Shown here in pieces: positions 18,055-26,381 of a stretch of DNA of 64,000 bases. The translations under genes and the position numbers were made by a program. Under the pieces are notes generated by a model. The model was not told where the DNA came from. It searched no databases and saw nothing but the letters and a program-made list of their open reading frames with translations. Position 1 is the first letter of the stretch, and the number at the start of each line of letters is the position of its first letter. The stretch covers positions 62,001 to 126,000 of the forward strand of contig JALSOH010000004.1 in the NCBI GenBank assembly GCA_026986575.1, written 5' to 3'. The stretch comes from Thermoproteota archaeon. Its GTDB lineage: Archaea > Korarchaeota > Korarchaeia > Korarchaeales > Korarchaeaceae.

Positions 18055-19062
18055 TCACCTCTTTAACCAGCCCACGGAGCTCACATAGCTTATCTCGGGC
18101 TCTGGGAGTTCCTCGTACTTGGGCCTTATCGGGTGCCTCATGAACACGAACCTCTTCGCTGGACCGGGTATCGATCCGGAGAGGACAACATACTGGCTCT
18201 TTAGGATCCCGTAATTCTTGAATCCACCCTTGGGTGTTACGTTCAGGGCTCCCTCCTCTGACAGGTCGGCCATCATCAGTATCCTCTTGTTGTACTCCGT
18301 CCTCTTGTGGTAACCAGTCTGGCCAGCCCTCGGGACCCTCCAAGTTACATAGGGCGGATGCCTAGATCCCAAGCTCCCGACCCTCCACCTGCCCTTACCG
18401 GCCTTATGCCTGAGCAGCTCGACTCCGAACCTCCTGACGACTCCCTGCCAACCATGCCCCTTGGTGACCGCGGTAACATCGACTAGTTGACCCACTTTGA
18501 AGACTTGGTTCACCTTGACCTTGGAGCCCACCAAGGACTGGGCGTACTCAAGCCTCTTATCCATCGATCCGCCCTTAATCGGAATCTCGAGGAATTCCGG
18601 TTTCTTCTTGTGTATTCCCGCCAGATCAGGTCTGGTGTAGGCTAAAATCCTAACCTCCTCTATCCTGTCCTTGTTAGCCTCCACCCTAGACAAGGCCTCG
18701 TCCCAGTTGTCAACTCCATCGCCTATGGTGAGAGTTCTGGAGATCAGATCATTCTGCTCGATTTTGAGGGCTGTGGTCACGGCCTTCAGCCCGTAGTAGG
18801 TTCCCACGTAGGGCCTGAAGCCGACCACCTCTATTGGAGGGGTCTCCACCACGGTGGAGGCTAGGGTCACGGGTTGACCTATGTTGAGCTTACCTGGCCT
18901 ATCCTCCTTCATCATGACGTGAATCATGCCCACCTTATAGCCTGGGAAGGCCACTAGGGTCGGCTCCTCAAGGGGCAGTTCAGGGTAGGATCTGAAGACT
19001 GCCTTCTGAGTTCTAGCCCTCTTCCGAGGAGCGAACTGTAGCGAACCGTGTCTTCTGGGCAT
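18055..19062 (-). CDS. rplC: 50S ribosomal protein uL3
   Basis: 335 residues from the ATG at 19062 (MPRRHGSLQFAPRKRA), the usual archaeal N-terminus. An in-frame start at 19092 would add ten untypical residues. GGGGTG precedes the ATG. Conserved segments are VAFPGYKVGMIHVM, TAVTKGHGWQGVVRRFG and HPPYVTWRVPRAGQTGYHKR. It is the first gene of this ribosomal operon. A TATA-like TTTAATAAA at about 19108-19116 on the same strand fits its promoter. Confidence 0.97.
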   Translation of the reverse strand: MPRRHGSLQFAPRKRARTQKAVFRSYPELPLEEPTLVAFPGYKVGMIHVMMKEDRPGKLNIGQPVTLASTVVETPPIEVVGFRPYVGTYYGLKAVTTALKIEQNDLISRTLTIGDGVDNWDEALSRVEANKDRIEEVRILAYTRPDLAGIHKKKPEFLEIPIKGGSMDKRLEYAQSLVGSKVKVNQVFKVGQLVDVTAVTKGHGWQGVVRRFGVELLRHKAGKGRWRVGSLGSRHPPYVTWRVPRAGQTGYHKRTEYNKRILMMADLSEEGALNVTPKGGFKNYGILKSQYVVLSGSIPGPAKRFVFMRHPIRPKYEELPEPEISYVSSVGWLKR

Positions 19063-19189
19063 TACTAGCACCCCGTTAACTTTCCAACACAAGACAAGCT
19101 TGGGGTTTATTAAAGTTTGGTATGTCAGGAGGGCCCTCTCCTGTGAAGACAGCGAACTTCAGCGGCATGCTCGATGCCGTCCTTGTATA

Positions 19190-19600
19190 TCATAGATCCA
19201 GAATAACCACGGCCCTCCAGAGGTCTCCCTCTTTCTCCACTTTGAGTTTGTAGTAGGTGACTGCTTTCACCTCGGTCTTGGGCTTGTGCCTCTCAGGATC
19301 CACTAGTTCGCCCCACGCCTTGCCCCTGAGCTTGGTACCTTGGATCATGACCTCAAACTTCGAGAACACCAAACCCTCCACATCCGTGATGAACAGAAGC
19401 TCTGACAGCCATGAATGGAGAAGTAGGGAGAGGTCCTCGGATTCCAATTCCAGCTCCTTCTCCACAACTGGATTAACGCTCTCGACATCCACCATTACCT
19501 CATACATGGCGAGGGCTGCCTCCTCGAAGAGGGAGTTCAGATCGCTAGCCCATACCTCGAACCCCACATCAGCCTCGACATCCACCAGCTTCCTGCCCAC
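19190..19600 (-). CDS. Archease (RtcB cofactor)
   Basis: 136 residues. Archease makes the RNA ligase RtcB a multiple-turnover enzyme by aiding guanylylation. Family pattern: VDVEADVGFEVWASDLNSLF (usually DHTADVG; the His-Thr pair is Glu here, the metal-site Asp is kept), LLLHSWLSELLFITDVEGLV, and KPKTEVKAVTYYKLKVE with the terminal LDL. The start is the GTG at 19600 because GGGGTGATATA precedes it and overlaps the upstream stop. The longer frame to 19639 would run into the membrane protein gene. RtcB itself is at 41.2 kb, not adjacent. Confidence 0.9.
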   Translation of the reverse strand: MGRKLVDVEADVGFEVWASDLNSLFEEAALAMYEVMVDVESVNPVVEKELELESEDLSLLLHSWLSELLFITDVEGLVFSKFEVMIQGTKLRGKAWGELVDPERHKPKTEVKAVTYYKLKVEKEGDLWRAVVILDL

Positions 19601-19604
19601 TATA

Positions 19605-20477
19605 TCACCCCGGGGGCAGGACGACAACGTAACTATCATCTACCCTAGCCGTCCTAGTCTTCCAAAACGGTTTAACTGAGTCGAATACGAAGATATATCC
19701 TTCCTTCTCCTCTATTGAGCTTATGAAGGCTGAAACGGGGTAATCGGTGATCCTATCCCTCGTCGAGTTTATCTCTACGTCGAGGACGCCGGGAGCAGTG
19801 TGAGACACTTCCATTATGGTGGAGTTGTAGGTAAACTCCTTGGTCTCGCCGGGATTGAGCTTCAGAGTCCCATTTATGATGAGGGTCCCATTCATGAACA
19901 TGGTTATGTTCCCCAATAGCTTGCTCATCCTCTCATAGTCTGATCCGATCGACAAATTGTAGACACCGGAGATGAGTATCTCCCCTTTAGATAGGGTTAC
20001 CTCCGTGTGACCTAGTATGACTTTCGTTAGGTCTCCCATTTTGGCGTAAGAACCGATGTATATGTCCTCTATGTTGTGGTCCGTGAGCTTCAGGTAAACG
20101 GCATTGTATCCGGCTAGAGGTCTCTCGTCGGGACCAACGATTCGACCGTCTATCGTCTGTATGGGGTATATACCACCCCAAGATGCCCTCACAACGTAGA
20201 TGGGAACTCCTGGACCCATCAGATTAATAACTAAGGTCCAGATCAGGAGGAGAGCTAAGAACGATGATCCCAAGGCCTCCCTGTATAGTTTCATCAGTCC
20301 CATGTCCTTCAGTTCGTCCCCCCAGAGTTTGAGGGAGAGGGGCGTAACGAGGAAGTAAGCAAGCAAGAAGAAGCTCAGTCCCTCCATCGGAGTGAGTCCA
20401 GCAATACCGCTCACTAGCCCGACTAGGGACGATAGAGCTACCCTGAAGTAGTAGACTTTGTGCTTTGGCTTCATCAT
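19605..20477 (-). CDS. EMC6-like membrane domain joined to an extracytoplasmic domain
   Basis: 290 residues from the ATG at 20477. The frame continues upstream to 20570 but that would overlap the divergent RqcH gene. Residues about 10-90 form three hydrophobic segments, with ALSSLVGLVSGIAGLTPMEG then AYFLVTPLSLKLWG and a C-terminal helix pair. These resemble the compact EMC6/Rab5-interacting family of membrane insertase cofactors. A third helix near residue 90 leads into about 190 residues of beta-rich, Asn/Thr-rich sequence with many N-x-S/T sites. I find no catalytic motif there. EMC6-like proteins are usually only about 100 residues, so the extra domain is unusual. The family call is tentative. 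Confidence 0.5.
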   Translation of the reverse strand: MMKPKHKVYYFRVALSSLVGLVSGIAGLTPMEGLSFFLLAYFLVTPLSLKLWGDELKDMGLMKLYREALGSSFLALLLIWTLVINLMGPGVPIYVVRASWGGIYPIQTIDGRIVGPDERPLAGYNAVYLKLTDHNIEDIYIGSYAKMGDLTKVILGHTEVTLSKGEILISGVYNLSIGSDYERMSKLLGNITMFMNGTLIINGTLKLNPGETKEFTYNSTIMEVSHTAPGVLDVEINSTRDRITDYPVSAFISSIEEKEGYIFVFDSVKPFWKTRTARVDDSYVVVLPPG

Positions 20478-20496
20478 GCCCCAGTAACCAATTGAA

Positions 20497-20504
20497 TATA
20501 TAAA
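20497..20504. promoter_or_regulatory. TATATAAA box shared by two divergent genes
   Basis: The 51 bp between the EMC6-like gene (start 20477, minus) and rqcH (start 20529, plus) contains only one TATA-like element, TATATAAA. It reads as TTTATATA on the other strand. Its centre is about 23 nt from the minus start and 28 nt from the plus start, the spacing expected for leaderless transcripts in both directions. Confidence 0.5.
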
Positions 20505-20528
20505 GGGAGCTGACCTGAGAAAGGCTGT

Positions 20529-22430
20529 ATGGGACGTAAGAGGAAGATCACTGGCTTGGATCTCAGGCATCTGGTCAGAGAGCTGCTCTCTCTGGAGGGT
20601 AAAATACTTAAGAAAGCGTACATGCTGGATGATGGTGTCTTTTCCCTCGTCTTCTATCCAGAAGTTGATGGGAGCAGAGAGCTCGTGATCGACCTGAGCG
20701 GCTTCATCTTTCTGACAGACCTCAAGTGGCCAAAACCTCGGAGCCCGCCGTCATTCATCATGGCCCTCAGGAAGCACTTAGAGGGTAGGAGGTTCACTGA
20801 GATATCCCAGATAGGAGTTGAGAGAATCCTCCGATTATCTTTCAGTGATATGCAGCTTGTAGTGGAGCTGTTTGGCGGAGGGAACCTCATACTCGCTCAG
20901 GAAGGTGAGATCCTTTTGCCACTCAAGAGGGTCGAGTTTAGGGGTAGATCCATCAAGCCCGGCGAGATCTACCGGCCACCAGCTGGTCCGGGGATTGAGC
21001 TGGATCCTAGAGACAGGGATGCCATACTAGCGCTCCTCAGGGAAGGTGTGAGGGAGAAACTGCCCCTGTGGAAGGTGTTGATAGGATCCTTCGGGGTGGG
21101 CCCCCCTTACACGGACGAGATCTCTCACCTGACGGGTGTGGATCTGAAGTCACCGCTACCCGAGACCGAGGTTCCCATCGATGAGATTGCTGATCTGATC
21201 CATTCATTCCTCAATAGGGAGACGGAACCCGTGATTTACGTTCAGGGCGATGAAGTGGTGAACTTCTCGGCCTTTCCGCTAACTCACCTCCAGATGGAGA
21301 GGAGAACCGTATCTAGTTTGTCTAGAGCGATTCAGCTCTATTATACCGCTAAGAGGCCTGAATACGAGGAAGACCCGAGGATAAGGTCGCTGGAGGTTGA
21401 GATTCAAAGGCAGGAAGAGCTGAAGAAGGAGTATGCGGAAAAGGCGGAGGAGTACAGGTCCATTGGCGATCTCATATATCTTCACTTGACCGAGGTTGAT
21501 GAGGCGCTGAGGAAGGCTAGGAAGGGGGTTTCACCTCCCCCTATAGTTTCAGTCGACAGGAAGTCCGGCAAGGTCGTGTTGAATCTGGATGGTCGGGAGA
21601 TCGAGCTAGACATGCTCAAATCAGCCACTGAGAACGCTTCCGAGTACTATAACAGGGCGAAGAAGTATCGAGAGAAGCATGAGAGGATAGATACCGCAAT
21701 TTCGTCCCTGAAGGAGAAGCTGAACAGGCTCAGAAGTGAGGCTGAGGAGATGGCTTCCAGAAAGGTCCCGACTAGGAGACGGAAGCTCCGATGGTACGAG
21801 AGATTCAGGTGGTTCTACACGTCAGGGGGCTTCTTGGTGATAGGGGGAAGGGATTCCCAAACCAACGCCGAGATAGTGTCCAAGTATTTGGACGAGAACG
21901 ATCTGTTCTTCCACGTTGACATGCCGGGGGGTTCAGTGGTGGTACTCAAGCTTGGTGGGAAGGAGCCGGATGAGGCATCAGTGAATCAAGCGGCCACCGC
22001 AGCGGGAGTGTTTTCTAGAGCGTGGAGAGAAGGTCTGACCTCAGTGGACGTTTACTACGTCAAGGGATCCCAAGTCTCGAAACACGCGCCTTCTGGACTG
22101 TATCTCCCGAAGGGGAGCTTTTACATAACTGGAAGGAGGAACTACCTGCGGGTGAGGCTCGAGGTCTGCGTGGGCTTTCAGGAGACCCCTGATGGGATCA
22201 AATTGACTGCAGCACCTCCGGGAGCTCCCTTCCTCTACTCCGTATGCCTTAGACCTGGATCCACCGGCAAGGAAGAGGCCGCAAAAGTGTTAAAGAATGT
22301 GCTGGAGAGCTGGCTGCAAGAAAACATTAAAATACGTGGGTACTCAGAACCCCCGGCGGAGCCTGTGGAAGTGAGTGTGGATAGTATAGTGAGGGCGTTG
22401 CCCCCCGGGAAAGTTACGATAGTGGAGTGA
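20529..22430 (+). CDS. rqcH: RqcH/NEMF-family ribosome quality control protein (NFACT)
   Basis: 633 residues. Binds 50S subunits carrying peptidyl-tRNA and recruits tRNA-Ala to tag stalled chains. Domain order is NFACT-N (about 1-220; ITGLDLRHLVRELLSLEGK, FGGGNLILAQEG), HhH, a long coiled coil (about 290-420), and NFACT-R (about 430-560; RWYERFRWFYTSGGFLVIGG, DLFFHVDMPGGSVVVLK, VYYVKGSQVSKHAPSGLYL). The archaeal family is normally this long. It faces the EMC6-like gene across a shared promoter and its stop overlaps the next CBS gene. Confidence 0.93.
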   Translation: MGRKRKITGLDLRHLVRELLSLEGKILKKAYMLDDGVFSLVFYPEVDGSRELVIDLSGFIFLTDLKWPKPRSPPSFIMALRKHLEGRRFTEISQIGVERILRLSFSDMQLVVELFGGGNLILAQEGEILLPLKRVEFRGRSIKPGEIYRPPAGPGIELDPRDRDAILALLREGVREKLPLWKVLIGSFGVGPPYTDEISHLTGVDLKSPLPETEVPIDEIADLIHSFLNRETEPVIYVQGDEVVNFSAFPLTHLQMERRTVSSLSRAIQLYYTAKRPEYEEDPRIRSLEVEIQRQEELKKEYAEKAEEYRSIGDLIYLHLTEVDEALRKARKGVSPPPIVSVDRKSGKVVLNLDGREIELDMLKSATENASEYYNRAKKYREKHERIDTAISSLKEKLNRLRSEAEEMASRKVPTRRRKLRWYERFRWFYTSGGFLVIGGRDSQTNAEIVSKYLDENDLFFHVDMPGGSVVVLKLGGKEPDEASVNQAATAAGVFSRAWREGLTSVDVYYVKGSQVSKHAPSGLYLPKGSFYITGRRNYLRVRLEVCVGFQETPDGIKLTAAPPGAPFLYSVCLRPGSTGKEEAAKVLKNVLESWLQENIKIRGYSEPPAEPVEVSVDSIVRALPPGKVTIVE

Positions 22431-22924
22431 TGGTTATGTGGTCTCTGCTCCCCGAGAAAGGTGAGGAACCCAAGTTCAGGCTGAAGGTATCCGAGATAAT
22501 GAACAGGAACCTGATTACCGTGACCCCTCAGGATACGGTGTTCAAGGTAGCACAGCTCATGAGCGAGCACAATATAGGCTCCGTGGTCGTGATGGAGAAA
22601 GGGGTCCTGAGGGGTATAGTCACGGAGAGGGACCTGATTTCCCGGTACATAGCTAAGAAGGACGGAAGGAAACCTGAAGAGGTTAAGGTAGAGGAAGTCA
22701 TGACTAAGGAGCCTGTCATAGTCAGGGACAACATAGATATTGATGAGGCCGCGAGGATCATGGTGGAGCACAACGTCAGAAGGCTGATAGTGGTGAACTC
22801 CAACAAGAAGGTGGTTGGGATAATCTCCTCCCGCGACATCCTGAAGGTGGCTCCGCACATATGGTTCATCCTGTCCGAGAGGTTGAGGCTAGCTAAGTCT
22901 AAGAAGGGTTGGAGCCTAGTATAG
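22427..22924 (+). CDS. CBS-domain pair protein
   Basis: 165 residues with two CBS domains, about 19-75 (VSEIMNRNLITVTPQDTVFK...GIVTERDLISR) and 85-140 (VEEVMTKEPVIVRDNIDIDE...GIISSRDILK). CBS pairs bind adenosine ligands such as AMP, ATP, SAM or NAD. There is no enzyme domain. It is the first of three consecutive CBS proteins and its start overlaps the RqcH stop. Ligand and target are unknown. Confidence 0.85.
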   Translation: MMVMWSLLPEKGEEPKFRLKVSEIMNRNLITVTPQDTVFKVAQLMSEHNIGSVVVMEKGVLRGIVTERDLISRYIAKKDGRKPEEVKVEEVMTKEPVIVRDNIDIDEAARIMVEHNVRRLIVVNSNKKVVGIISSRDILKVAPHIWFILSERLRLAKSKKGWSLV

Positions 22925-22942
22925 AGGGGGTACCCGATTTTG

Positions 22943-23764
22943 ATGGCTAAGGTAAAGGATTATATGACCGATAGAGTTGTCACTGTGACCCCCCGAGATA
23001 CCCTCGGTAGGGCCCGGAACCTCATGTTGGAGAGGAAGATAAGGCGTTTGGTTGTTGTGGAGGGAAATAGGGTAGTTGGGATAATTACCGCGACGGACAT
23101 CGCCAAGGCCTTAGCTAGGAGGGGCGCTCCTTGGAGATGGAGGAATCCGGAGAACTCCCTAATCGATAGGTTCATGACGAGGAATCCCGTAACAATAGGG
23201 CCTGATGAGCTTGTCAGGACCGCCTCCAAGGTGATGGATGAGAGGGGCATAGGGGGCCTTCCAGTGGTGAAGGACTCATCCTTGGTGGGCATATTGACGG
23301 AGACAGATATCTCTAGGTTCTTCGCCGAGAATATGAGGGGCTCCTACAAGATAAGGGATTTGATGGATGAGAACTATCAGGTGATAGCCCCGAACACCAA
23401 CTTAAAGAAGGTGGCCAAGCTGATAGCCAACGGAAACAGGGTCCTGATAGTTGGATCGGAGGGCAATTACTTAGGCATGATAACTGAGGGGGACATAGCC
23501 CTGTGGGAACCCAATCTCGCTAAGAAGTACGTTCTTATCCCATCGAGGACCGGAAGGATCAGCATGGACGTCCGGGTGAAGACCGCTAGGCATATAATGA
23601 AGGAGATAGGGATAAGGCTCAATCCCGAGGAAGATGCAGCCAAGGCTGCTAGGTACATGGTCGAGTGGGGAGTGAGTGCTATCCCCGTTTTCGATGGGAA
23701 CGAGCTAGTGGGTGTGGTCGATAAGAAGGCCCTAGTGAGAGGTGTGGCAAATGCCTCGGATTGA
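22943..23764 (+). CDS. Four-CBS-domain protein
   Basis: 273 residues made only of four CBS domains: VKDYMTDRVVTVTPRDT, IDRFMTRNPVTIGPDEL, IRDLMDENYQVIAPNTN and ARHIMKEIGIRLNPEED, each followed by a characteristic G(I/V)(I/V)(T/D) segment. The third and fourth are more divergent. The ATG at 22943 follows an in-frame TTG. Its 3' end overlaps the next CBS gene by 14 nt. Stand-alone four-CBS proteins are common in archaea; the sensed ligand is unknown. Confidence 0.85.
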   Translation: MAKVKDYMTDRVVTVTPRDTLGRARNLMLERKIRRLVVVEGNRVVGIITATDIAKALARRGAPWRWRNPENSLIDRFMTRNPVTIGPDELVRTASKVMDERGIGGLPVVKDSSLVGILTETDISRFFAENMRGSYKIRDLMDENYQVIAPNTNLKKVAKLIANGNRVLIVGSEGNYLGMITEGDIALWEPNLAKKYVLIPSRTGRISMDVRVKTARHIMKEIGIRLNPEEDAAKAARYMVEWGVSAIPVFDGNELVGVVDKKALVRGVANASD

Positions 23765-24539
23765 TGTTTCTAGGCTTATGAGGACTTCAGTCATCACGAT
23801 CGATAAGGGGGAAACTGTAGAGGTCGCATTGGACCTCATGGAGAGGAACGACGTGAACCACTTGGTCGTCACCTCCGGAGATAGGGTCGTCGGCGTGCTC
23901 AGCATAAGGGACATAATGGAGGGCTTAGGCTCGTCTAGGTTCGAGAGGATACCGGCTAGGAGGATATACGTCAGCGCCCTGATGACCGAACCTCCAGTTA
24001 CTATTGGTCCCAGAATGTCCATAGAGGAAGCAGTTTCCATTATGCTCAAAAACGGGATCGGATCGCTCCCAGTGGTGGAAGGAGATAGGTTGGTGGGTAT
24101 AATTACCGAGACTGATCTGGTGAAGTCTCTAGATTATGATGGCGATATCGAGGTCTTGGTGAAGGGAGATCACCCGAGGATAATGCCCAATGAGAGGATA
24201 GTCCATGCGAGGAATGTGATGCTTGAGAGAGGCGCTAGGATACTCCCTGTGGTGGAGGGAGGGAAGCTTATAGGCATAGTTACTGAGAGGAATCTGGCAA
24301 GGGCTTTTCTAGACGTCAGGGAAAATGTGGATCCCGTACGCATGGACAACGTGGTCAGGAAGATCTTAGTGGAGGATGTGATGGTGGAGGCCCCAAGGAG
24401 GCTCATAGGATTCGTCCCGGTGAACGAGGCCAGGGACCTCTTCCTAGAATCTGGTCTACCAGCCCTTCCCGTGGTCGACGAAGACGATAAGGTGATCGGC
24501 GTCCTCGAGAGGAGAAGCCTCCTCAGGTTCCTCGGATGA
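23751..24539 (+). CDS. Four-CBS-domain protein
   Basis: 262 residues from the ATG at 23751 (MPRIDVSRLMRTSV), with GAGGTG upstream inside the preceding gene. Four CBS domains: VSRLMRTSVITIDKGET, VSALMTEPPVTIGPRMS, a third beginning near VKGDHPRIMPNERIVHARN, and VEDVMVEAPRRLIGFVPV. It is a paralog of the preceding protein and probably arose by tandem duplication. Its 3' end overlaps the convergent DGGGP synthase gene by 17 nt. Confidence 0.85.
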   Translation: MPRIDVSRLMRTSVITIDKGETVEVALDLMERNDVNHLVVTSGDRVVGVLSIRDIMEGLGSSRFERIPARRIYVSALMTEPPVTIGPRMSIEEAVSIMLKNGIGSLPVVEGDRLVGIITETDLVKSLDYDGDIEVLVKGDHPRIMPNERIVHARNVMLERGARILPVVEGGKLIGIVTERNLARAFLDVRENVDPVRMDNVVRKILVEDVMVEAPRRLIGFVPVNEARDLFLESGLPALPVVDEDDKVIGVLERRSLLRFLG

Positions 24540-25380
24540 GGGGATCCAGTAGCATCCCCATTATTCCGAGGAACATGGAGAGTTTCAGCATGCTGCTCAG
24601 TCTCTCAGCCTTAATCTCATCTATTTTGAGCGATTCTCTAGCGGAATAGAGTAATAGGGGAAGGGAGAGGACCACTGAGAGGAGGAAGTAGGCTGGTCCC
24701 GTCAGACCAGCTAGGAGAGGTATCAGCGTCAGGACGGATGTTACAAGGATCATCAGAGAGGCGTAAACGCCTGCTCCCCTAGGGCCCATCACCACCGCTA
24801 CTGTCCTCAAGCCGTAAAGAGAATCACCTTTCAGGTCTTCCACGGTTTTCACTACCTCTCTAGCTAAGTTGGATGTGAAGGCTATCATAGAGAATAGGAT
24901 CACCTTTCCATTGAGTCCATCAGCTGCCAAGGCTCCGAATATGAGGGTAAATGCGACCCCCAAGCTGACTAAGATGTTACCTACCAAACCCATCGCTTTG
25001 ATCCATCGGGCATAGAGGTACCAAGAGAGGGCGAAGAGAGAGGCGATGATAAACTCTTCCACACCTAAGGGAATGCTCAAGGCTACCCCTATGAGGGACA
25101 AGACGATATAGGAAGTCATCGCTTCCCTAGGGGAGACCTCCCCGGATGGTATGGGTCTGTCTGGCTTATTCACCTTGTCTATGGGAGCGTCGAAGTAGTC
25201 GTTCACCGCATTACCGGCCATGAGGATGAGGGGCGGCACAACGCAAGCCAAGATCAGATTCGGAATGAGCTCAGGGAAAGCGGATGCGTTCACCCATCCG
25301 ACAAGAACTCCTAAGATGGACATTAGGGCGTTCTTGGGACGGAAGAGTCTCAAATAGCCCCTGATGTCGCCGCCCCCCAT
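24523..25380 (-). CDS. UbiA-family prenyltransferase, probable digeranylgeranylglyceryl phosphate synthase
   Basis: 285 residues, about eight membrane helices. It adds the second geranylgeranyl chain to form the archaeal core lipid. The first Asp motif is NAVNDYFDAPIDKVNKPDRP and the second is around KTVEDLKGDSLYGLRT, the typical DxxxD pair of the family. Archaeal members of this length next to general metabolism genes are usually DGGGP synthase. Other UbiA enzymes cannot be excluded. CarS, a later step of the same lipid pathway, is encoded at 53.9-54.4 kb. Confidence 0.85.
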   Translation of the reverse strand: MGGGDIRGYLRLFRPKNALMSILGVLVGWVNASAFPELIPNLILACVVPPLILMAGNAVNDYFDAPIDKVNKPDRPIPSGEVSPREAMTSYIVLSLIGVALSIPLGVEEFIIASLFALSWYLYARWIKAMGLVGNILVSLGVAFTLIFGALAADGLNGKVILFSMIAFTSNLAREVVKTVEDLKGDSLYGLRTVAVVMGPRGAGVYASLMILVTSVLTLIPLLAGLTGPAYFLLSVVLSLPLLLYSARESLKIDEIKAERLSSMLKLSMFLGIMGMLLDPLIRGT

Positions 25381-25435
25381 GGACCCACACCGGTCCCTTT
25401 TTATGGGCTAAGAAATATACCTATCGGGATCGGAT

Positions 25436-26371
25436 TTGCCTGTCAGAGTCGGTGTAGTAGGATGCGGGTGGTTCGGATCCGCCCACGCTAGGGTGTACAG
25501 GACCATAGGTGAGGCTCAACTAGTTGCTGTCATGGATATCGTTGAGGAAAACGCCAAGAGGTTGGCGGAGATTTACCATGTGAACCATTACACGTCGATA
25601 GAGGAGATGATCAGGAAGGAATCTTTGGATGCCGTGAGCATAGCTGTCACTCCGCAGTACCTCTTTCGAGCCACGAAAGAGGCTTTAGAGGCAGGTACAT
25701 CCGTACTCGTCGAGAAACCGGTAGTTATCAGCAGGGAAGAGCTCTCGAATCTGGAATCCCTTGTTAAGAGAGCCGATGGCGTCTTCATGCCTGGGTTCAT
25801 AGAACTCTTCAATCCGGCCGTATCCATGGCCAAATCGCTCTTAGATGATGAAAGAATAGGAAAACTGCTGTCTATATGGTCTAGGAGAGTAGGAAGACTC
25901 CCTAAAAAGAGTATCGGCTGGAGAATAGGTGTCTCCTTAGACTTAGCTATACATGAGATGTACGTGCAGCACCATATAGTGGGAGGGGCACCCTCAAGTG
26001 TGTCCTCCTACACGGCTAAGCTGCTGGAAGGTGAGGGAGGAGAGGACCTTGCGATATTCCTCGCTAGATTCCCAGATGGAATAGTTTCCACCATTGAAAC
26101 GAATTGGCTCACTCCATCGGGGATAAGGGAAGCGCTGATAATGGGTGACGGGGGCAGCCTCATCGTGAACTACCCTGATCAAACGGTGAGGATAGAGTCC
26201 TCAGACAGGATCGAGCAGCCGAGGATAAGGAGGAAGGAGCCTCTGCAGGGAGAACTCGCATACTTCGTGGAGCATGTGAGGAAAGGGAGTGATCCCGACA
26301 TCGGGATCGACTTGGCCAAGAATGTGCTGAACTCCTTATTCGAGGGATTGGAGAATAGGTTGGTTTTCTGA
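25436..26371 (+). CDS. Gfo/Idh/MocA-family oxidoreductase
   Basis: 311 residues. The Rossmann motif RVGVVGCGWFGSAHARVYR is at the N-terminus. VLVEKPVVISREE is the family EKP motif that contacts the nicotinamide, and DLAIHEMYVQHHIVGG carries the catalytic-type Asp and His. The family oxidises hydroxyls of sugars, inositols or sugar nucleotides. Archaeal proteins of this type near envelope genes often act on UDP-sugars, but nothing here fixes the substrate. The start is TTG. It is followed after 10 nt by the tRNA-splicing endonuclease. Confidence 0.85.
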   Translation: MPVRVGVVGCGWFGSAHARVYRTIGEAQLVAVMDIVEENAKRLAEIYHVNHYTSIEEMIRKESLDAVSIAVTPQYLFRATKEALEAGTSVLVEKPVVISREELSNLESLVKRADGVFMPGFIELFNPAVSMAKSLLDDERIGKLLSIWSRRVGRLPKKSIGWRIGVSLDLAIHEMYVQHHIVGGAPSSVSSYTAKLLEGEGGEDLAIFLARFPDGIVSTIETNWLTPSGIREALIMGDGGSLIVNYPDQTVRIESSDRIEQPRIRRKEPLQGELAYFVEHVRKGSDPDIGIDLAKNVLNSLFEGLENRLVF

Positions 26372-26381
26372 GGGTGCGGGA

